Part shown: piece after piece, positions 34,421 through 43,942 of the stretch
How the letters are laid out: the number at the start of each line of letters is the position of its first letter
How positions within the stretch are numbered: position 1 is the stretch's first letter
Assembly: GCF_030711595.1 (NCBI RefSeq)
Contig: NZ_JAUJUJ010000006.1
Span: forward strand, 41,176-105,175
Direction: 5' to 3'
Length of the DNA: 64,000 nucleotides
Source: Stenotrophomonas sp. YIM B06876
GTDB lineage: Bacteria; Pseudomonadota; Gammaproteobacteria; Xanthomonadales; Xanthomonadaceae
Position numbers and translations under genes: made by a program
The notes under the pieces: generated by a model
The model's input: the letters and a program-made list of their open reading frames with translations, nothing else
Database searches by the model: none
What the model was told of the DNA's origin: nothing

Positions 34421-35623
34421 ATGTTTGACACCCTCCTCGATTTCCTCACCGGCGGGCTGGTCGGCCTGGGCTGGTGGGGCATGCTGGCGGTGCTGCTGGT
34501 CTTCACCCAGCTGACGATCTTCGCCGTCACCCTGTACCTGCATCGCAGCCAAGCCCACCGCGGCGTGGATTTCCACCCGGTCGTGTCGCATGTGTTCCGC
34601 TTCTGGGTGTGGCTGACCACCTCGATGATCACCAGGGAGTGGGTGGCCATCCACCGCAAGCACCACGCCAAGGTGGAAACCGACGAAGACCCGCACAGCC
34701 CGGTGACCAAGGGCATCGGCCGCGTGTTCTGGCGCGGCGTGGAGCTGTACCGCGAGGCGCGCACGATGCGCGCGGACATCGAGCAGTACGGCCGCGGCGC
34801 GCCGGAGGACTGGATCGAGCGCCGCCTGTACACCCCGCACGCCAATCTCGGCCCGGTGGTGTTGCTGGTCATCAACAGCGTGCTGTTCGGCCTGCCCGGC
34901 GTGGCCTTGTGGGCGATCCAGATGGCGTGGATTCCGTTCTGGGCGGCCGGCGTGGTCAACGGCCTGGGCCACTGGTGGGGCTACCGCAACTTCGAATCAG
35001 CCGACACCTCGACCAACCTGACGCCGTGGGCGTTCTGGATCGGTGGCGAAGAGCTGCACAACAACCATCATGCGTTTCCAAGCTCGGCGCGGTTTTCGAT
35101 GCGGCGTTGGGAATTCGATATCGGCTGGAGCGTGATCCGTGGCCTGCAGGCGTTGCGCCTGGCCAAGGTGCTGCGGGTGGCGCCGAGCATGGATGTGCGT
35201 CCCAATATCGCCGTGCCCGATGCCGACACGCTGAAGGCGCTGCTGTCGCACCGCTTCCAGGCCATGACCGACTACCAGCGCAATGTGTTCACCCCGGCGC
35301 TGAAGGAAGAGGCCGCCGCCGCCGGTGCCAAGCTGCGCAAGCTGTTGCCGCGGCGCCTGCGCAAAGGGCTGGTCAACGATGGCCGCTGGCTCCAGCCCGA
35401 TTGCCGCGCGCAGCTCAACGACTGGGTGGAACAGCGCCCGCGTATCCAGGTGCTGGTCGAGCATCGCGCCCGCCTCGCGGCGCTGCTGGAGGCCCGCACC
35501 CATGACGCCTCCGAACGGCTGAAGCAGCTGCAGGCGTGGTGCCATGAGGCCGAGGCCAGCGGCATCCGCGCGCTGCAGGACTACGCGGCGCGTCTGAAAG
35601 GCTATTCGCTCAGCCCCGCATGA
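34421..35623 (+). CDS. Membrane fatty-acid (acyl-CoA delta-9 type) desaturase
   Basis: 400 residues from ATG 34421, six bases after GGAG. The three His boxes of membrane di-iron desaturases are present: H41-RSQA-H46, H78-RK-HH (81-82) and HNNHH (213-217). Four membrane helices are expected between them. After about 290 the protein carries a charged, helical C-terminal extension of about 110 residues. The enzyme introduces a cis double bond into acyl chains and adjusts membrane fluidity. Its stop overlaps the start of the EF-hand gene (ATGA). Confidence 0.93.
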   Translation: MFDTLLDFLTGGLVGLGWWGMLAVLLVFTQLTIFAVTLYLHRSQAHRGVDFHPVVSHVFRFWVWLTTSMITREWVAIHRKHHAKVETDEDPHSPVTKGIGRVFWRGVELYREARTMRADIEQYGRGAPEDWIERRLYTPHANLGPVVLLVINSVLFGLPGVALWAIQMAWIPFWAAGVVNGLGHWWGYRNFESADTSTNLTPWAFWIGGEELHNNHHAFPSSARFSMRRWEFDIGWSVIRGLQALRLAKVLRVAPSMDVRPNIAVPDADTLKALLSHRFQAMTDYQRNVFTPALKEEAAAAGAKLRKLLPRRLRKGLVNDGRWLQPDCRAQLNDWVEQRPRIQVLVEHRARLAALLEARTHDASERLKQLQAWCHEAEASGIRALQDYAARLKGYSLSPA

Positions 35624-36000
35624 GCGACCCGGCGCGCTCCCGGCACGGACGCCGCCCGCTGCGGGGTTCGTGCGCTCTGCTGGCCCTGCTCGCCGCCGGC
35701 TCATGGGCTGGTGGGGGGCTGGCGCAGGTCAACAGTACCGGCGACTACCTGCAGCGCATGGACCAGGACGGCGATGGCCGGGTCAGTGTCGAGGAATACG
35801 TGCAGTGGATGCTGTATGCCTTCGATCGGATGGACCGCAACGGCGACGGCATCCTGGGCGCGGACGAATTGCCGGGAGGACGCGGCAAACCGGTCACCCG
35901 TGAACAACAGCGACAGACGCTGGTCGAGCGCTTCCACAAGCAGGATGCCAACGGCGACGGCTTTCTCAGCGCCAGAGAGTTGCTGGCGCCGCCGCGCTGA
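35620..36000 (+). CDS. Exported EF-hand calcium-binding protein
   Basis: 126 residues with a signal-like hydrophobic segment (16-36). Three canonical EF-hand loops: DQDGDGRVSVEE (48-59), DRNGDGILGADE (72-83) and DANGDGFLSARE (109-120), each with Asp/Asn at positions 1, 3 and 5 and Glu at 12. Start overlaps the desaturase stop, so expression is coupled, though no functional link is known to me. Presumably periplasmic; it may buffer or sense calcium. Confidence 0.88.
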   Translation: MSDPARSRHGRRPLRGSCALLALLAAGSWAGGGLAQVNSTGDYLQRMDQDGDGRVSVEEYVQWMLYAFDRMDRNGDGILGADELPGGRGKPVTREQQRQTLVERFHKQDANGDGFLSARELLAPPR

Positions 36001-36123
36001 CCGGTGCCCGCGCGCCTGGTTGCCGCCATGCCGCGTTTCGCCATCCCGGCACGCACCGGTGGCGGCTGGCGGTGGCGCGAGCCGTGCCGACGTCCGCACT
36101 GCCGGCGGCCTTACAATGCCGCC

Positions 36124-36936
36124 ATGCCTGAGCTGCCCGAAGTTGAAACCACCCGCCGCGGTCTGGAGCCGCATCTGCTCGGGCACCGCATCCACGGCGT
36201 GATCCTGCGCCGGCCGGATCTGCGCTGGCCGATCCCGGCGGAAATCGGACAGCGGCTGCCGGGCCAGCGGATCGAAGCCATCCGCCGCCGCGCCAAGTAC
36301 CTGTTGCTCGATACCGCCGTCGGCAGCGCGCTGCTGCATCTGGGCATGTCCGGCAGCCTGCGGGTGCTGCCGGGTGATACCCCGCTGCGCGCCCACGACC
36401 ATGTCGACATCAGCCTGGACAACGGCCAGCTGCTGCGGTTCAACGACCCGCGCCGGTTCGGTTGCCTGCTGTGGCAGCCGGCCGGGGACACCCACGAACT
36501 GCTGCGCGATCTCGGCCCGGAGCCGCTGGGGGATGACTTCAACGGCGACTACCTGTTCGCCCGCAGCCGCGGCCGCAGCGCCGCAGTGAAGACCTTCCTG
36601 ATGGACCAGCGCATCGTCGTCGGGGTGGGCAACATCTACGCCGCCGAAAGCCTGTTCATGGCCGGCATCAATCCGTTGCGCGAGGCCGGCAAGGTGTCGC
36701 GCGCGCGCTACCGGCGGCTGGGCGACGCGGTCAAACAGATCCTCGGCCATGCCATCACCCGCGGCGGCACCACCCTGCGCGACTTCATCAGCCCCGACGG
36801 CGCGCCGGGCTACTTTGAACAGGAGCTGCTGGTCTACGGCCGCGAAGGCGGGGCCTGCAAACAGTGCGGTCGGGTATTGCGCCACGCCAGCATCGGCCAG
36901 CGCGCCACGGTCTGGTGCGGCCATTGCCAGCGCTGA
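36124..36936 (+). CDS. mutM: Formamidopyrimidine-DNA glycosylase
   Basis: 270 residues beginning MPELPEVET, so that Pro2 (nucleophile) and Glu3 are exposed after Met removal. The helix-two-turn-helix region follows [23 protein letters not shown] and the C-terminal zinc finger uses Cys245, Cys248, Cys265 and Cys268. It excises 8-oxoguanine and formamidopyrimidines and nicks the abasic site. A TACAAT hexamer ends only six bases before the ATG, hinting at a leaderless transcript. Stands alone. Confidence 0.97.
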   Translation: MPELPEVETTRRGLEPHLLGHRIHGVILRRPDLRWPIPAEIGQRLPGQRIEAIRRRAKYLLLDTAVGSALLHLGMSGSLRVLPGDTPLRAHDHVDISLDNGQLLRFNDPRRFGCLLWQPAGDTHELLRDLGPEPLGDDFNGDYLFARSRGRSAAVKTFLMDQRIVVGVGNIYAAESLFMAGINPLREAGKVSRARYRRLGDAVKQILGHAITRGGTTLRDFISPDGAPGYFEQELLVYGREGGACKQCGRVLRHASIGQRATVWCGHCQR

Positions 36937-37004
36937 GCGTATTCACTCCGGTTTTGCCGCCGGCGCTATAGTCAGCGCCACGTTCCGTGGCTTTGGAGTG
37001 CGTG

Positions 37005-37571
37005 ATGGAAGATGCACCCGATATCACCCTGCTGCTTGATGCCGCGCGCAATGACGACCGTCAGGCGCTGGACCGGGTGTTGGGGCTGCTGTACCAGGAA
37101 CTGCATGCGATGGCGCGGCGCCAGCTTGCCGGCCAGCAGGGACGCACCCTGGATGCGACCTCGCTGGTGCATGAATCCTATTTGAAACTGCTCGGCGCGC
37201 AGGGCGCGGCGCGGTTCGAGGATCGTGCGCATTTCTTCGCCTATGCGGCCTCGGCGATGCGCAGCGTGGTGGTGGATTACGCGCGCACCCGGCTCACCCG
37301 CAAGCGCGGCGGCGACCTGATACGGGTGGCGGAAATCCCCGAAGACAGCCGCAGCAGCCTGCGCCTGGACGAGGACATGCTGGCGCTGGATGCGGCCCTG
37401 AAGCGGTTGCATGCGGTGGACCCGCATCTGACCCGGGTGGTGGAACTGCGTTACTTCGCCGGCCTCTCCGAGCTGGAGATCGCCGAATTGAGCGCACGCT
37501 CGGAGCGCAGCATCCGCCGCGACTGGCAGAAGGCGCGGATGTTCCTGCTGGCGTCGATGCGCGAGGACTGA
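37005..37571 (+). CDS. ECF-type RNA polymerase sigma factor (ECF43/TIGR02999 group)
   Basis: 188 residues from ATG 37005, with GGAG six bases upstream. Sigma-2 region about 15-95 (TSLVHESYLKLL and AHFFAYAASAMRSVVVDYAR) and sigma-4 about 125-182 (VVELRYFAGLSELEIAELSARSERSIRRDWQKAR). The wording is that of the TIGR02999 group, which lacks a canonical anti-sigma gene and is usually encoded beside a Ser/Thr kinase. The kinase gene begins 88 bases downstream, so phosphorylation probably switches this factor on. Its target genes are not evident here. Confidence 0.92.
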   Translation: MEDAPDITLLLDAARNDDRQALDRVLGLLYQELHAMARRQLAGQQGRTLDATSLVHESYLKLLGAQGAARFEDRAHFFAYAASAMRSVVVDYARTRLTRKRGGDLIRVAEIPEDSRSSLRLDEDMLALDAALKRLHAVDPHLTRVVELRYFAGLSELEIAELSARSERSIRRDWQKARMFLLASMRED

Positions 37572-37659
37572 GGGGTGCCGCAACGGTGACCGCGTCCGGC
37601 GGTCATCCTGGGGCGGAAGGCGGCGGCGCGCCGCACAGTGCAGCGGAGGGAGGCTGCCG

Positions 37660-40482
37660 ATGGATGCCACACGCTGGAAAGTACTGTCGCAGCTGCTGGA
37701 CCAGTTGCTGGAGATGGAACCGTCGCACCGGCAACAACGGCTGGATCACCTGGGCCGGGATGACCCTGCACTGGCGCTGGCACTGCACGAGCTGCTGGCC
37801 ACCGAACACGAGGCGACCAGCTTCCTGGCCGAGCCGTGCTGGACCCCGCCCGATGAAAGCGCCCGCGCCGGAGCCCTGTTCGGCGCCTATCGCCTGCTGC
37901 GCCGGCTGGGCGAAGGCGGCATGGGCGAGGTGTGGCTGGCCGAGCGTGCAGACGGCCTCTACCAGCGTCGGGTGGCACTGAAGCTGCTGCGCGCCGGTTA
38001 CGCCGACCCGGGGCTATACCAGCGCTTCAGCCAGGAGCGCCAGATCCTGGCCCGGCTCGAGCATCCGCATCTTGCACGGCTGCTGGATGCCGGCGTGGGC
38101 GAAGGGGGCCAGCCGTACTTGGCGCTGGCCTATGTCGAGGGCGAGCCGATCACCGACTACTGCCAGCGCCTGCGTCTGCCGGTCGAGGCGCGGCTGCGGT
38201 TGATCATGCAGGTCTGCGCGGCGGTCAGTCACGCGCATGCCAACCTGGTGGTACATCGCGACCTGAAGCCCTCCAACATCCTGGTCACCGCCGAAGGGGA
38301 GGTGTGCCTGCTGGATTTCGGCATCGCCAAGCTGCTCGATACCGAGGGCCCGGCAAATCCGCAGGCATTGCCCGAGGCGCGTGCGTTCACCCTGCACTAC
38401 GCCGCCCCCGAGCAGGTGCGCGGCGAAGCCATCACCACCCTGACCGACGTGTATTCGCTGGGCGTGGTGCTGTACGAGGTGCTGACCGACCAGAAGCCCT
38501 ACCGCCTGCGGCGGCACAGCGATGCCGAATGGGAGACCGCGATCCTTGGGGTGGAGCCGCCGCTGCCGTCGCTGGCGGTGGTGCGCACCGCCACCCAGGA
38601 CACCCTGCCCCATGCCCGGCGTCTGGCCTGGCGGCTGCGCGGCGATCTGGACAGCATCCTGACCAAGGCGTTGCAGAAGGTGCCGGCCCGGCGTTACGCC
38701 TCCGCCGAGGCGCTCGGGCTGGACCTGCAGCGGCACCTGCAGGATCACCCGGTACAGGCCCGGCCGGCGCGGCCGCTGTATCGGCTGCACAAATACCTGC
38801 GCCGCTACCGGTGGGCGGCCGCGATGGCCAGCATCGCCGTGCTGGCATTGCTGGCGACGTCGGCCACCGCGCTGTGGCAGGCGCGCCAGGCCCGGGTCGA
38901 GATGGCCCGCGCGCAGACCTTGCAGAACTTCGTCGTCGGCCTGTTCGACGTGGCCGGAAACATCCCGCGCGGCGACTTCGACATCCACCGGCTGCTCGAG
39001 GCCGGTGAGCGCCGCGGCCAGGACGAGCTGGGGCAACAGCCGCTGGCGCAGGCCGAACTGGCCGGGGTGATCGCGCGCTTGCGCATCGGCCTGGGCGATT
39101 ACCGGCAGGCGTTGGGATTGCTGGAGAAACAGCAGCGCCTGCTGGTCACCCAGTCGCAGGTCCCCAAAGGCCTGCGGCTGGAGGCGGTGACCCAGCACGG
39201 GCGCGCGCTGCGCATGCTCGGCCAGTCCAGCCAGTGCATCAAGCTGATGGCGCCGTTGACCGCCATGGCGATCGAACAGCAGGCGGCCTTGCCGCGGCAT
39301 GCGGCCAACTTCTATTCGCAGCTGGGGCGTTGTGAGCGCATGGGCGGCAGCACCCTGCAGGCGCGCCGCTGGCTGCAGCGGTCGCTGGCGCTGCGCCGCG
39401 ATGTGCTGGGCGATGCCATCGGCGCGATTGAGAACATGACCGATCTGGCCGGGCTGGAGGGCGATGCCGGGCACAGCGCGGCGGCCGTGGCCGGCTACCG
39501 CCAGGCGCTGGTGCTGTTGCGCCAGCAGGGCGGCGAACGCCACCCGGTGATGATCAACCTGCAGCGCAGCCTGGCCACGGCCTACCGCGAGCTGGGCGAT
39601 ACGGTCAGCGCCGAACAGCAGCTGCGCGCGGCCCGCGCCGACGCCGAACAGGTGCACGGGCCGCGCCATCCGGAAACGCTGGCGATCCGCCGGTTGCTGG
39701 CGGCGGTACTGATTGACCAGGGACAGTTGATCCAGGCCGAACGCGAGCTGCGCCAGGCGCATGCATTGACCGTGCAGACGCTGGGGCCGCAGCACCGCGA
39801 AACCGGGCTGAGCTGGGATGCACTTGGCAAGCTGGCGCTGGAGCAGGGCAGGCTCGACGAGGCGGTGGCCGACGCCGGCAAAAGTGTGCAGGTATGGCGG
39901 CAACCGGACAGCCTGCGCCTGCTGCCCTACGGCTTGGGCAACTATGGGCGGCTGCTGCTGCTGGCCGGTCGCCCGGCCGAGGCCTTGACGGCGTTGCGCG
40001 AAGCACGCCGGTTGCGGGTGGCGCAGCTCGGCCCCGACGATGGCGCAGTGGTCGATATCGATCTCCAGATTGCCGAGGTGCTGGCCGCGCAGGGACAGGC
40101 GCAGGATGCGGCCGGATTGCTGGACCGTGCCATCGCGCGGGCACAGCATCATTACGCCCCGGACCATCCGCGCATGCGCGCGATGCGGCTGGCGCAGGCG
40201 CGCCACATGGGGCGCATGGGCCATCGTGAAGAGGCCCTGCAGCAGCTGGAAACGCTGGCCAGCGGCGATGCCGGAGAACTCGGCAACCGCAAGCTGCGCT
40301 GGCTGGCCCGCAGCTATGCCGCCGAGCTGCGATGCCGGCAAGGCGCCGCTGCGGCGCTGCAGGAACTGCGCGGTGTGCAGCGCGAGGTGACGGCCGCGAT
40401 GCCCGAGGGTGGCTCGCTCAGTCGCGAAATCGGCGCCCTGCAGGCCGGTTGCGAGGACAGCCGGCGCCTGGCGGCCCGCTGA
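37660..40482 (+). CDS. Membrane Ser/Thr protein kinase with TPR-type sensor region (PknS-like)
   Basis: 940 residues; a strong GGAGGGAGG ribosome site precedes ATG 37660. The first 70 residues match the helical pre-domain common in these kinases. Kinase domain about 76-360: GEGGMG loop (84-89), Lys108, HRDLKPSN (199-206, Asp201), DFG 219-221, APE 249-251. One membrane helix at about 385-405, then some 500 residues of tetratricopeptide-like repeats, predicted on the periplasmic side. In Xanthomonas citri a similar pair, EcfK-PknS, controls type VI secretion (from memory); no T6SS genes are here. It likely senses an outside signal and phosphorylates the adjacent sigma factor. Confidence 0.93.
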   Translation: MDATRWKVLSQLLDQLLEMEPSHRQQRLDHLGRDDPALALALHELLATEHEATSFLAEPCWTPPDESARAGALFGAYRLLRRLGEGGMGEVWLAERADGLYQRRVALKLLRAGYADPGLYQRFSQERQILARLEHPHLARLLDAGVGEGGQPYLALAYVEGEPITDYCQRLRLPVEARLRLIMQVCAAVSHAHANLVVHRDLKPSNILVTAEGEVCLLDFGIAKLLDTEGPANPQALPEARAFTLHYAAPEQVRGEAITTLTDVYSLGVVLYEVLTDQKPYRLRRHSDAEWETAILGVEPPLPSLAVVRTATQDTLPHARRLAWRLRGDLDSILTKALQKVPARRYASAEALGLDLQRHLQDHPVQARPARPLYRLHKYLRRYRWAAAMASIAVLALLATSATALWQARQARVEMARAQTLQNFVVGLFDVAGNIPRGDFDIHRLLEAGERRGQDELGQQPLAQAELAGVIARLRIGLGDYRQALGLLEKQQRLLVTQSQVPKGLRLEAVTQHGRALRMLGQSSQCIKLMAPLTAMAIEQQAALPRHAANFYSQLGRCERMGGSTLQARRWLQRSLALRRDVLGDAIGAIENMTDLAGLEGDAGHSAAAVAGYRQALVLLRQQGGERHPVMINLQRSLATAYRELGDTVSAEQQLRAARADAEQVHGPRHPETLAIRRLLAAVLIDQGQLIQAERELRQAHALTVQTLGPQHRETGLSWDALGKLALEQGRLDEAVADAGKSVQVWRQPDSLRLLPYGLGNYGRLLLLAGRPAEALTALREARRLRVAQLGPDDGAVVDIDLQIAEVLAAQGQAQDAAGLLDRAIARAQHHYAPDHPRMRAMRLAQARHMGRMGHREEALQQLETLASGDAGELGNRKLRWLARSYAAELRCRQGAAAALQELRGVQREVTAAMPEGGSLSREIGALQAGCEDSRRLAAR

Positions 40483-40609
40483 TCGGGGTCCGCCCGCGGC
40501 GTGGGTGGCCGGCGTTGTGCATCCCCGTCGCGCCGCGACAGGCCGGTGGCCGCGCAGCGTTAACCTGGGTCCGCCTATCATGCGCGCTCCTGATCGCCGG
40601 GTTTCCTGC

Positions 40610-42211
40610 ATGCAACGACGCGACTTCCTGCGCACCGCCACCGTTGCGCTGGTGGCCCTTGGACTGCCCGCCCTGCCCGCCTGCGCGGCCGGCACTCCCC
40701 AGATCGGCCTGCGCCGCCTGGGCCAGCCGCAGCCGTTCGACTATGCGGCGCTGAAGGGACAGGCGCGTGCGCTGTCGCAGGCGCCCTACCACAGCCACAA
40801 ACGCACCTTGCCGCCGGCGGTCGAAGCGCTGGACTGGGACCAGTACCAGTCGATCCGCTATCGCCAGGACCATGCGCTGTGGGCCGACCAGCCCGGCCGC
40901 TACCAGGCCAAATTCTTCCACTTGGGCCTGTATTTCCATTCGCCGGTGCGCATGTACGACGTGGTTGATGGCAAGGCCCAGGAGTTGGCCTACGATCCAG
41001 CCGCGTTCGACTACGGCAACAGTGGAGTGAAAGGCGCGGCGCTGCCGGTCAACCTCGGTTTTGCCGGCTTCCGCCTCACTACCCGCACCGATACCGACCG
41101 CGACTTTGCCGCGTTCCTCGGCGCCAGCTATTTCCGCGCCGTCGGCAAGGAAGGCCAGTACGGCCTGTCCGCGCGGGGCCTGGCAATCGACACCGGCATG
41201 GGGCGGCCGGAGGAATTTCCGGATTTCATTGCCTATTACCTGGAGCAGCCGGCGGCCGATTCGCGCACGGTGGTGGTGTATGCGCTGCTGGACTCGCCCA
41301 GTGTCGCCGGGGCCTACCGGTTCGCGATCACCAACGGCGATGTGCTGCTGATGGACGTGGACTGCGCGCTGTATCCGCGCACGGCGATCGAGCGGCTGGG
41401 CATCGCCCCGTGCACCAGCATGTACCAGACCGGCGAGAACGACCGCCGCATGGCCTGGGACTGGCGTCCGGAAATCCACGACAGCGATGGCCTGTCGCTG
41501 TGGACCGGGGCCGGCGAGTGGATCTGGCGGCCGCTGGGCAATCCGCCGCAGCTGCGCTTCAACATGTTCGTGGACGACAACCCGCGCGGTTTCGGCCTGC
41601 TGCAGCGCGACCGCAACTTCGACCACTACCAGGACGACGGCGTGTTCTACGAAAAACGCCCCAGCCTGTGGGTCGAACCCAAGGGCCAATGGGGCGCCGG
41701 GTCGGTGCAACTGGTGGAAATCCCGACGGTGGACGAGACCTTCGACAACATCGTCGCGTTCTGGAACCCGCAGGCCAAACCGCAGCCGGGCCAGGAGCTG
41801 CTGTTCGGCTACCGCCTGTACTGGGGCGCGCAGCCGCCGGCACAGACCCCGTTGGCCCGCTGCGTGGCCACGCATACCGGGCTGGGCGGCGTGATCGGCA
41901 AGAAGCGCGAGTACTTTTCCTGGCGTTTCGCGGTCGACTTCGAAGGCGGCGAGCTGGCCGCGCTGATCGACAAGGCCCAGGTCGAGGCGGTGGTGCAGGT
42001 GAGCCGTGGCCGCAGCGAGACCGTCTCGGCGCGACCGCTGCGCCAGATCCATGGCTACCGCGCGATGTTCGATGTGGTGCCGCCGGATGATTCGACCGCG
42101 CAGATCGACATCCGCCTGTTCCTGCACAGCGGCGGCAAGACCCTCACCGAAACCTGGCTGTACCAGTGGACGCCACCTCCGGCCGGGGCGCCGCAGCGGA
42201 CGCTGTACTGA
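40610..42211 (+). CDS. opgD: Periplasmic glucan biosynthesis protein, OpgD/OpgG family
   Basis: 533 residues with a Tat signal (MQRRDFLRTA, then hydrophobic to PACAAG), which is the OpgD hallmark as OpgG uses Sec. The mature part matches the MdoG/OpgD beta-sandwich, with RYRQDHALW and FFHLGLYFHSPVRMY near the N-terminus and DWRPEIHDSDGLSLWTGAGE in the middle. The family shapes osmoregulated periplasmic glucans. opgH is not in this window, but an NdvB-type cyclic glucan synthase starts at 56373, so both glucan pathways may operate. Confidence 0.93.
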   Translation: MQRRDFLRTATVALVALGLPALPACAAGTPQIGLRRLGQPQPFDYAALKGQARALSQAPYHSHKRTLPPAVEALDWDQYQSIRYRQDHALWADQPGRYQAKFFHLGLYFHSPVRMYDVVDGKAQELAYDPAAFDYGNSGVKGAALPVNLGFAGFRLTTRTDTDRDFAAFLGASYFRAVGKEGQYGLSARGLAIDTGMGRPEEFPDFIAYYLEQPAADSRTVVVYALLDSPSVAGAYRFAITNGDVLLMDVDCALYPRTAIERLGIAPCTSMYQTGENDRRMAWDWRPEIHDSDGLSLWTGAGEWIWRPLGNPPQLRFNMFVDDNPRGFGLLQRDRNFDHYQDDGVFYEKRPSLWVEPKGQWGAGSVQLVEIPTVDETFDNIVAFWNPQAKPQPGQELLFGYRLYWGAQPPAQTPLARCVATHTGLGGVIGKKREYFSWRFAVDFEGGELAALIDKAQVEAVVQVSRGRSETVSARPLRQIHGYRAMFDVVPPDDSTAQIDIRLFLHSGGKTLTETWLYQWTPPPAGAPQRTLY

Positions 42212-42349
42212 TCAGGTGCCCGGTTGCCGCCACAGGGCAGGCGCCTGCGGTGCCGGCGCCGTTGGGCGCGCGCCGACCGCCCGGGGAGAGGATGAGCCGG
42301 GGCCCGCGGCTTGCGCCGCAGACGGCGGGGTAGATACGCCAATGCGTGG

Positions 42350-42970
42350 TTACAGCGGCAGCGGCGCCTGCATCGGGTCGATGCGGCCTTCGCCGCGGGT
42401 GATCTTCTTGAACTCGGCGCGCGATACCGACACGTAGCGCTCGTTGCCGCCGATCTCCACCTGCGGCCCGTCCTGCACCGCACGGCCGTGTTCGTCCACG
42501 CGCACGGTCATCGTCGCCTTCTTGCCGCTGTGGCAGATGGTCTTGATTTCCTGCATCTCGTCGGCCCAGGCCAGCAGGTACTGGCTGCCTTCGAACAGCT
42601 CGCCGCGGAAATCGGTGCGCAGGCCGTAGCACAGCACCGGAATGTGCAACTGGTCGACCACCTCGCTCAGCTGCCAGACCTGCGCGCGGCTGAGGAATTG
42701 CGCCTCGTCCACCAGCACGCAACCGATCTTCCCGTGTGCGGCGATATCACGCTGGATCAGCGTTTCCAGGTCGTTCTCACGGTCGAAGGCCACGGCCTCG
42801 GCCTGCAGCCCGATGCGTGAGGCGACCACGCCGGCCCCGGCGCGATGGTCCAGCCGCGGGGTCAGGATCGTCACCCGCATGCCGCGTTCGCGGTAGTTGT
42901 GCGCCGACTGCAGCAAGGTGGTGGTCTTTCCGGCGTTCATCGCCGAGTAGTAGAAATAGAGCTTGGCCAT
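42350..42970 (-). CDS. tdk: Thymidine kinase (type II), reduced zinc ribbon
   Basis: 206 residues. P-loop SAMNAGKTT (9-17), [10 protein letters not shown] and the lasso region typical of bacterial TK1-like enzymes. It phosphorylates thymidine for salvage. The E. coli-type zinc ribbon (CNCG ... VCRKHY) is degenerate: here CHSG and VSVSRAEF, leaving one of four cysteines. The surrounding [21 protein letters not shown] wording is kept, so the fold is probably intact without zinc. Convergent with opgD across a 138-base gap with nothing recognisable in it. Confidence 0.94.
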   Translation of the reverse strand: MAKLYFYYSAMNAGKTTTLLQSAHNYRERGMRVTILTPRLDHRAGAGVVASRIGLQAEAVAFDRENDLETLIQRDIAAHGKIGCVLVDEAQFLSRAQVWQLSEVVDQLHIPVLCYGLRTDFRGELFEGSQYLLAWADEMQEIKTICHSGKKATMTVRVDEHGRAVQDGPQVEIGGNERYVSVSRAEFKKITRGEGRIDPMQAPLPL

Positions 42971-43047
42971 GCCGCGATTTTAGCGGCGCCGGCCGGGTTC
43001 GTCTGCGGCGGGGGCTTGCGCTGACGCGGGCTCTGCGGCCCGCCGCC

Positions 43048-43785
43048 TCACCGCGGCGTGGGTGGATCGGGTTTGACCGGCGCGGTTGCCGGCTGCGGCG
43101 CGGCCTCGCCCACTTCCACCCGGCCCTGCAGCGGGCGGGTCCAGACCTCGTCCTGCCAGGCCTGGTACTGCGCCGGGTCCCAATAGCGGTCGTCGAAGAA
43201 CTGGTTGCCGTCGAGGGTGGTTTCGCCGAAGCCGCCGGGCGAGATGATCCGCAGTGGATTGCCGGTATAGCCGGTGCGCGAGCCGGTCATCTGCCCGCGG
43301 CTGCGGCGCAGCACGGCCGCCAGCCGGGGCCTGGCCACGCCATCGTGGTAGATCGCCTGCAGCGCGGGACCCTCGCGGCGGGCACGCGCGCGTTCGTCCT
43401 CGCCCAGCGCCTCCCAGTAGCGCTCGCGAATGGCGACCAGCGGCAGGTAGCCACGTTCGGCCGCCAGATCGATCCAGACATAGGCCAGCGGCCGGTCGAC
43501 GGCGGTGCCGGTGCCGGTCCACAGCATTTCCGCGAGCATTGCCTGCGCGGCCTTGTCGGCAAAGCGCGCGGCCATCTGGAAGCTGCGCATCGCCCCGGCA
43601 TAATCGCCGCGCTGGTACAGCTCCATGCCCCGCAGGCGGTGGCGCAGGTCGGGATGGCCGCTGAGGAAGCCGGCCTCCACCAGTTCGGCGTCGGGACCGG
43701 CGGCAGGGCGGGGTGCGGCCGCCAGCGCCGCGCCGGCGCCTGCCAGCAGCCACAGCAACAACAGGGATCTGCAGCCAGGGCGCAT
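43048..43785 (-). CDS. Exported Sel1/TPR-like repeat protein
   Basis: 245 residues from ATG 43785, selected because a signal peptide (LLLLWLLAGAGAALAAA) starts there. The mature part has helix-pair repeats: ELYQRGDYAGAMRSFQMAA and MLAEMLWTGTGTAVDRPLAYVWIDLAAERG, which fit Sel1-like repeats. The C-terminal 60 residues are Pro-rich and polar. Such proteins usually mediate periplasmic protein interactions. Divergent from rep; no enzymatic motif. Confidence 0.78.
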   Translation of the reverse strand: MRPGCRSLLLLWLLAGAGAALAAAPRPAAGPDAELVEAGFLSGHPDLRHRLRGMELYQRGDYAGAMRSFQMAARFADKAAQAMLAEMLWTGTGTAVDRPLAYVWIDLAAERGYLPLVAIRERYWEALGEDERARARREGPALQAIYHDGVARPRLAAVLRRSRGQMTGSRTGYTGNPLRIISPGGFGETTLDGNQFFDDRYWDPAQYQAWQDEVWTRPLQGRVEVGEAAPQPATAPVKPDPPTPR

Positions 43786-43942
43786 CGCGTCGTGCCGGTC
43801 GGAAAGGGGCCTGATCGTAACCCGGGCGCGCGGCGTGGCGAACGTGCCGTGCGGGCATCGCGCTTGCCGCACATCTGAACATCGGCGGCCGGCATCTGGC
43901 GACGTGGCCGCATAGACTATGCGCCCGCTCCCGATGCCGATC

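Noticed and set aside
38014-40695. 893-codon minus-strand frame
   Set aside because: Antisense to the Ser/Thr kinase, which has intact motifs.
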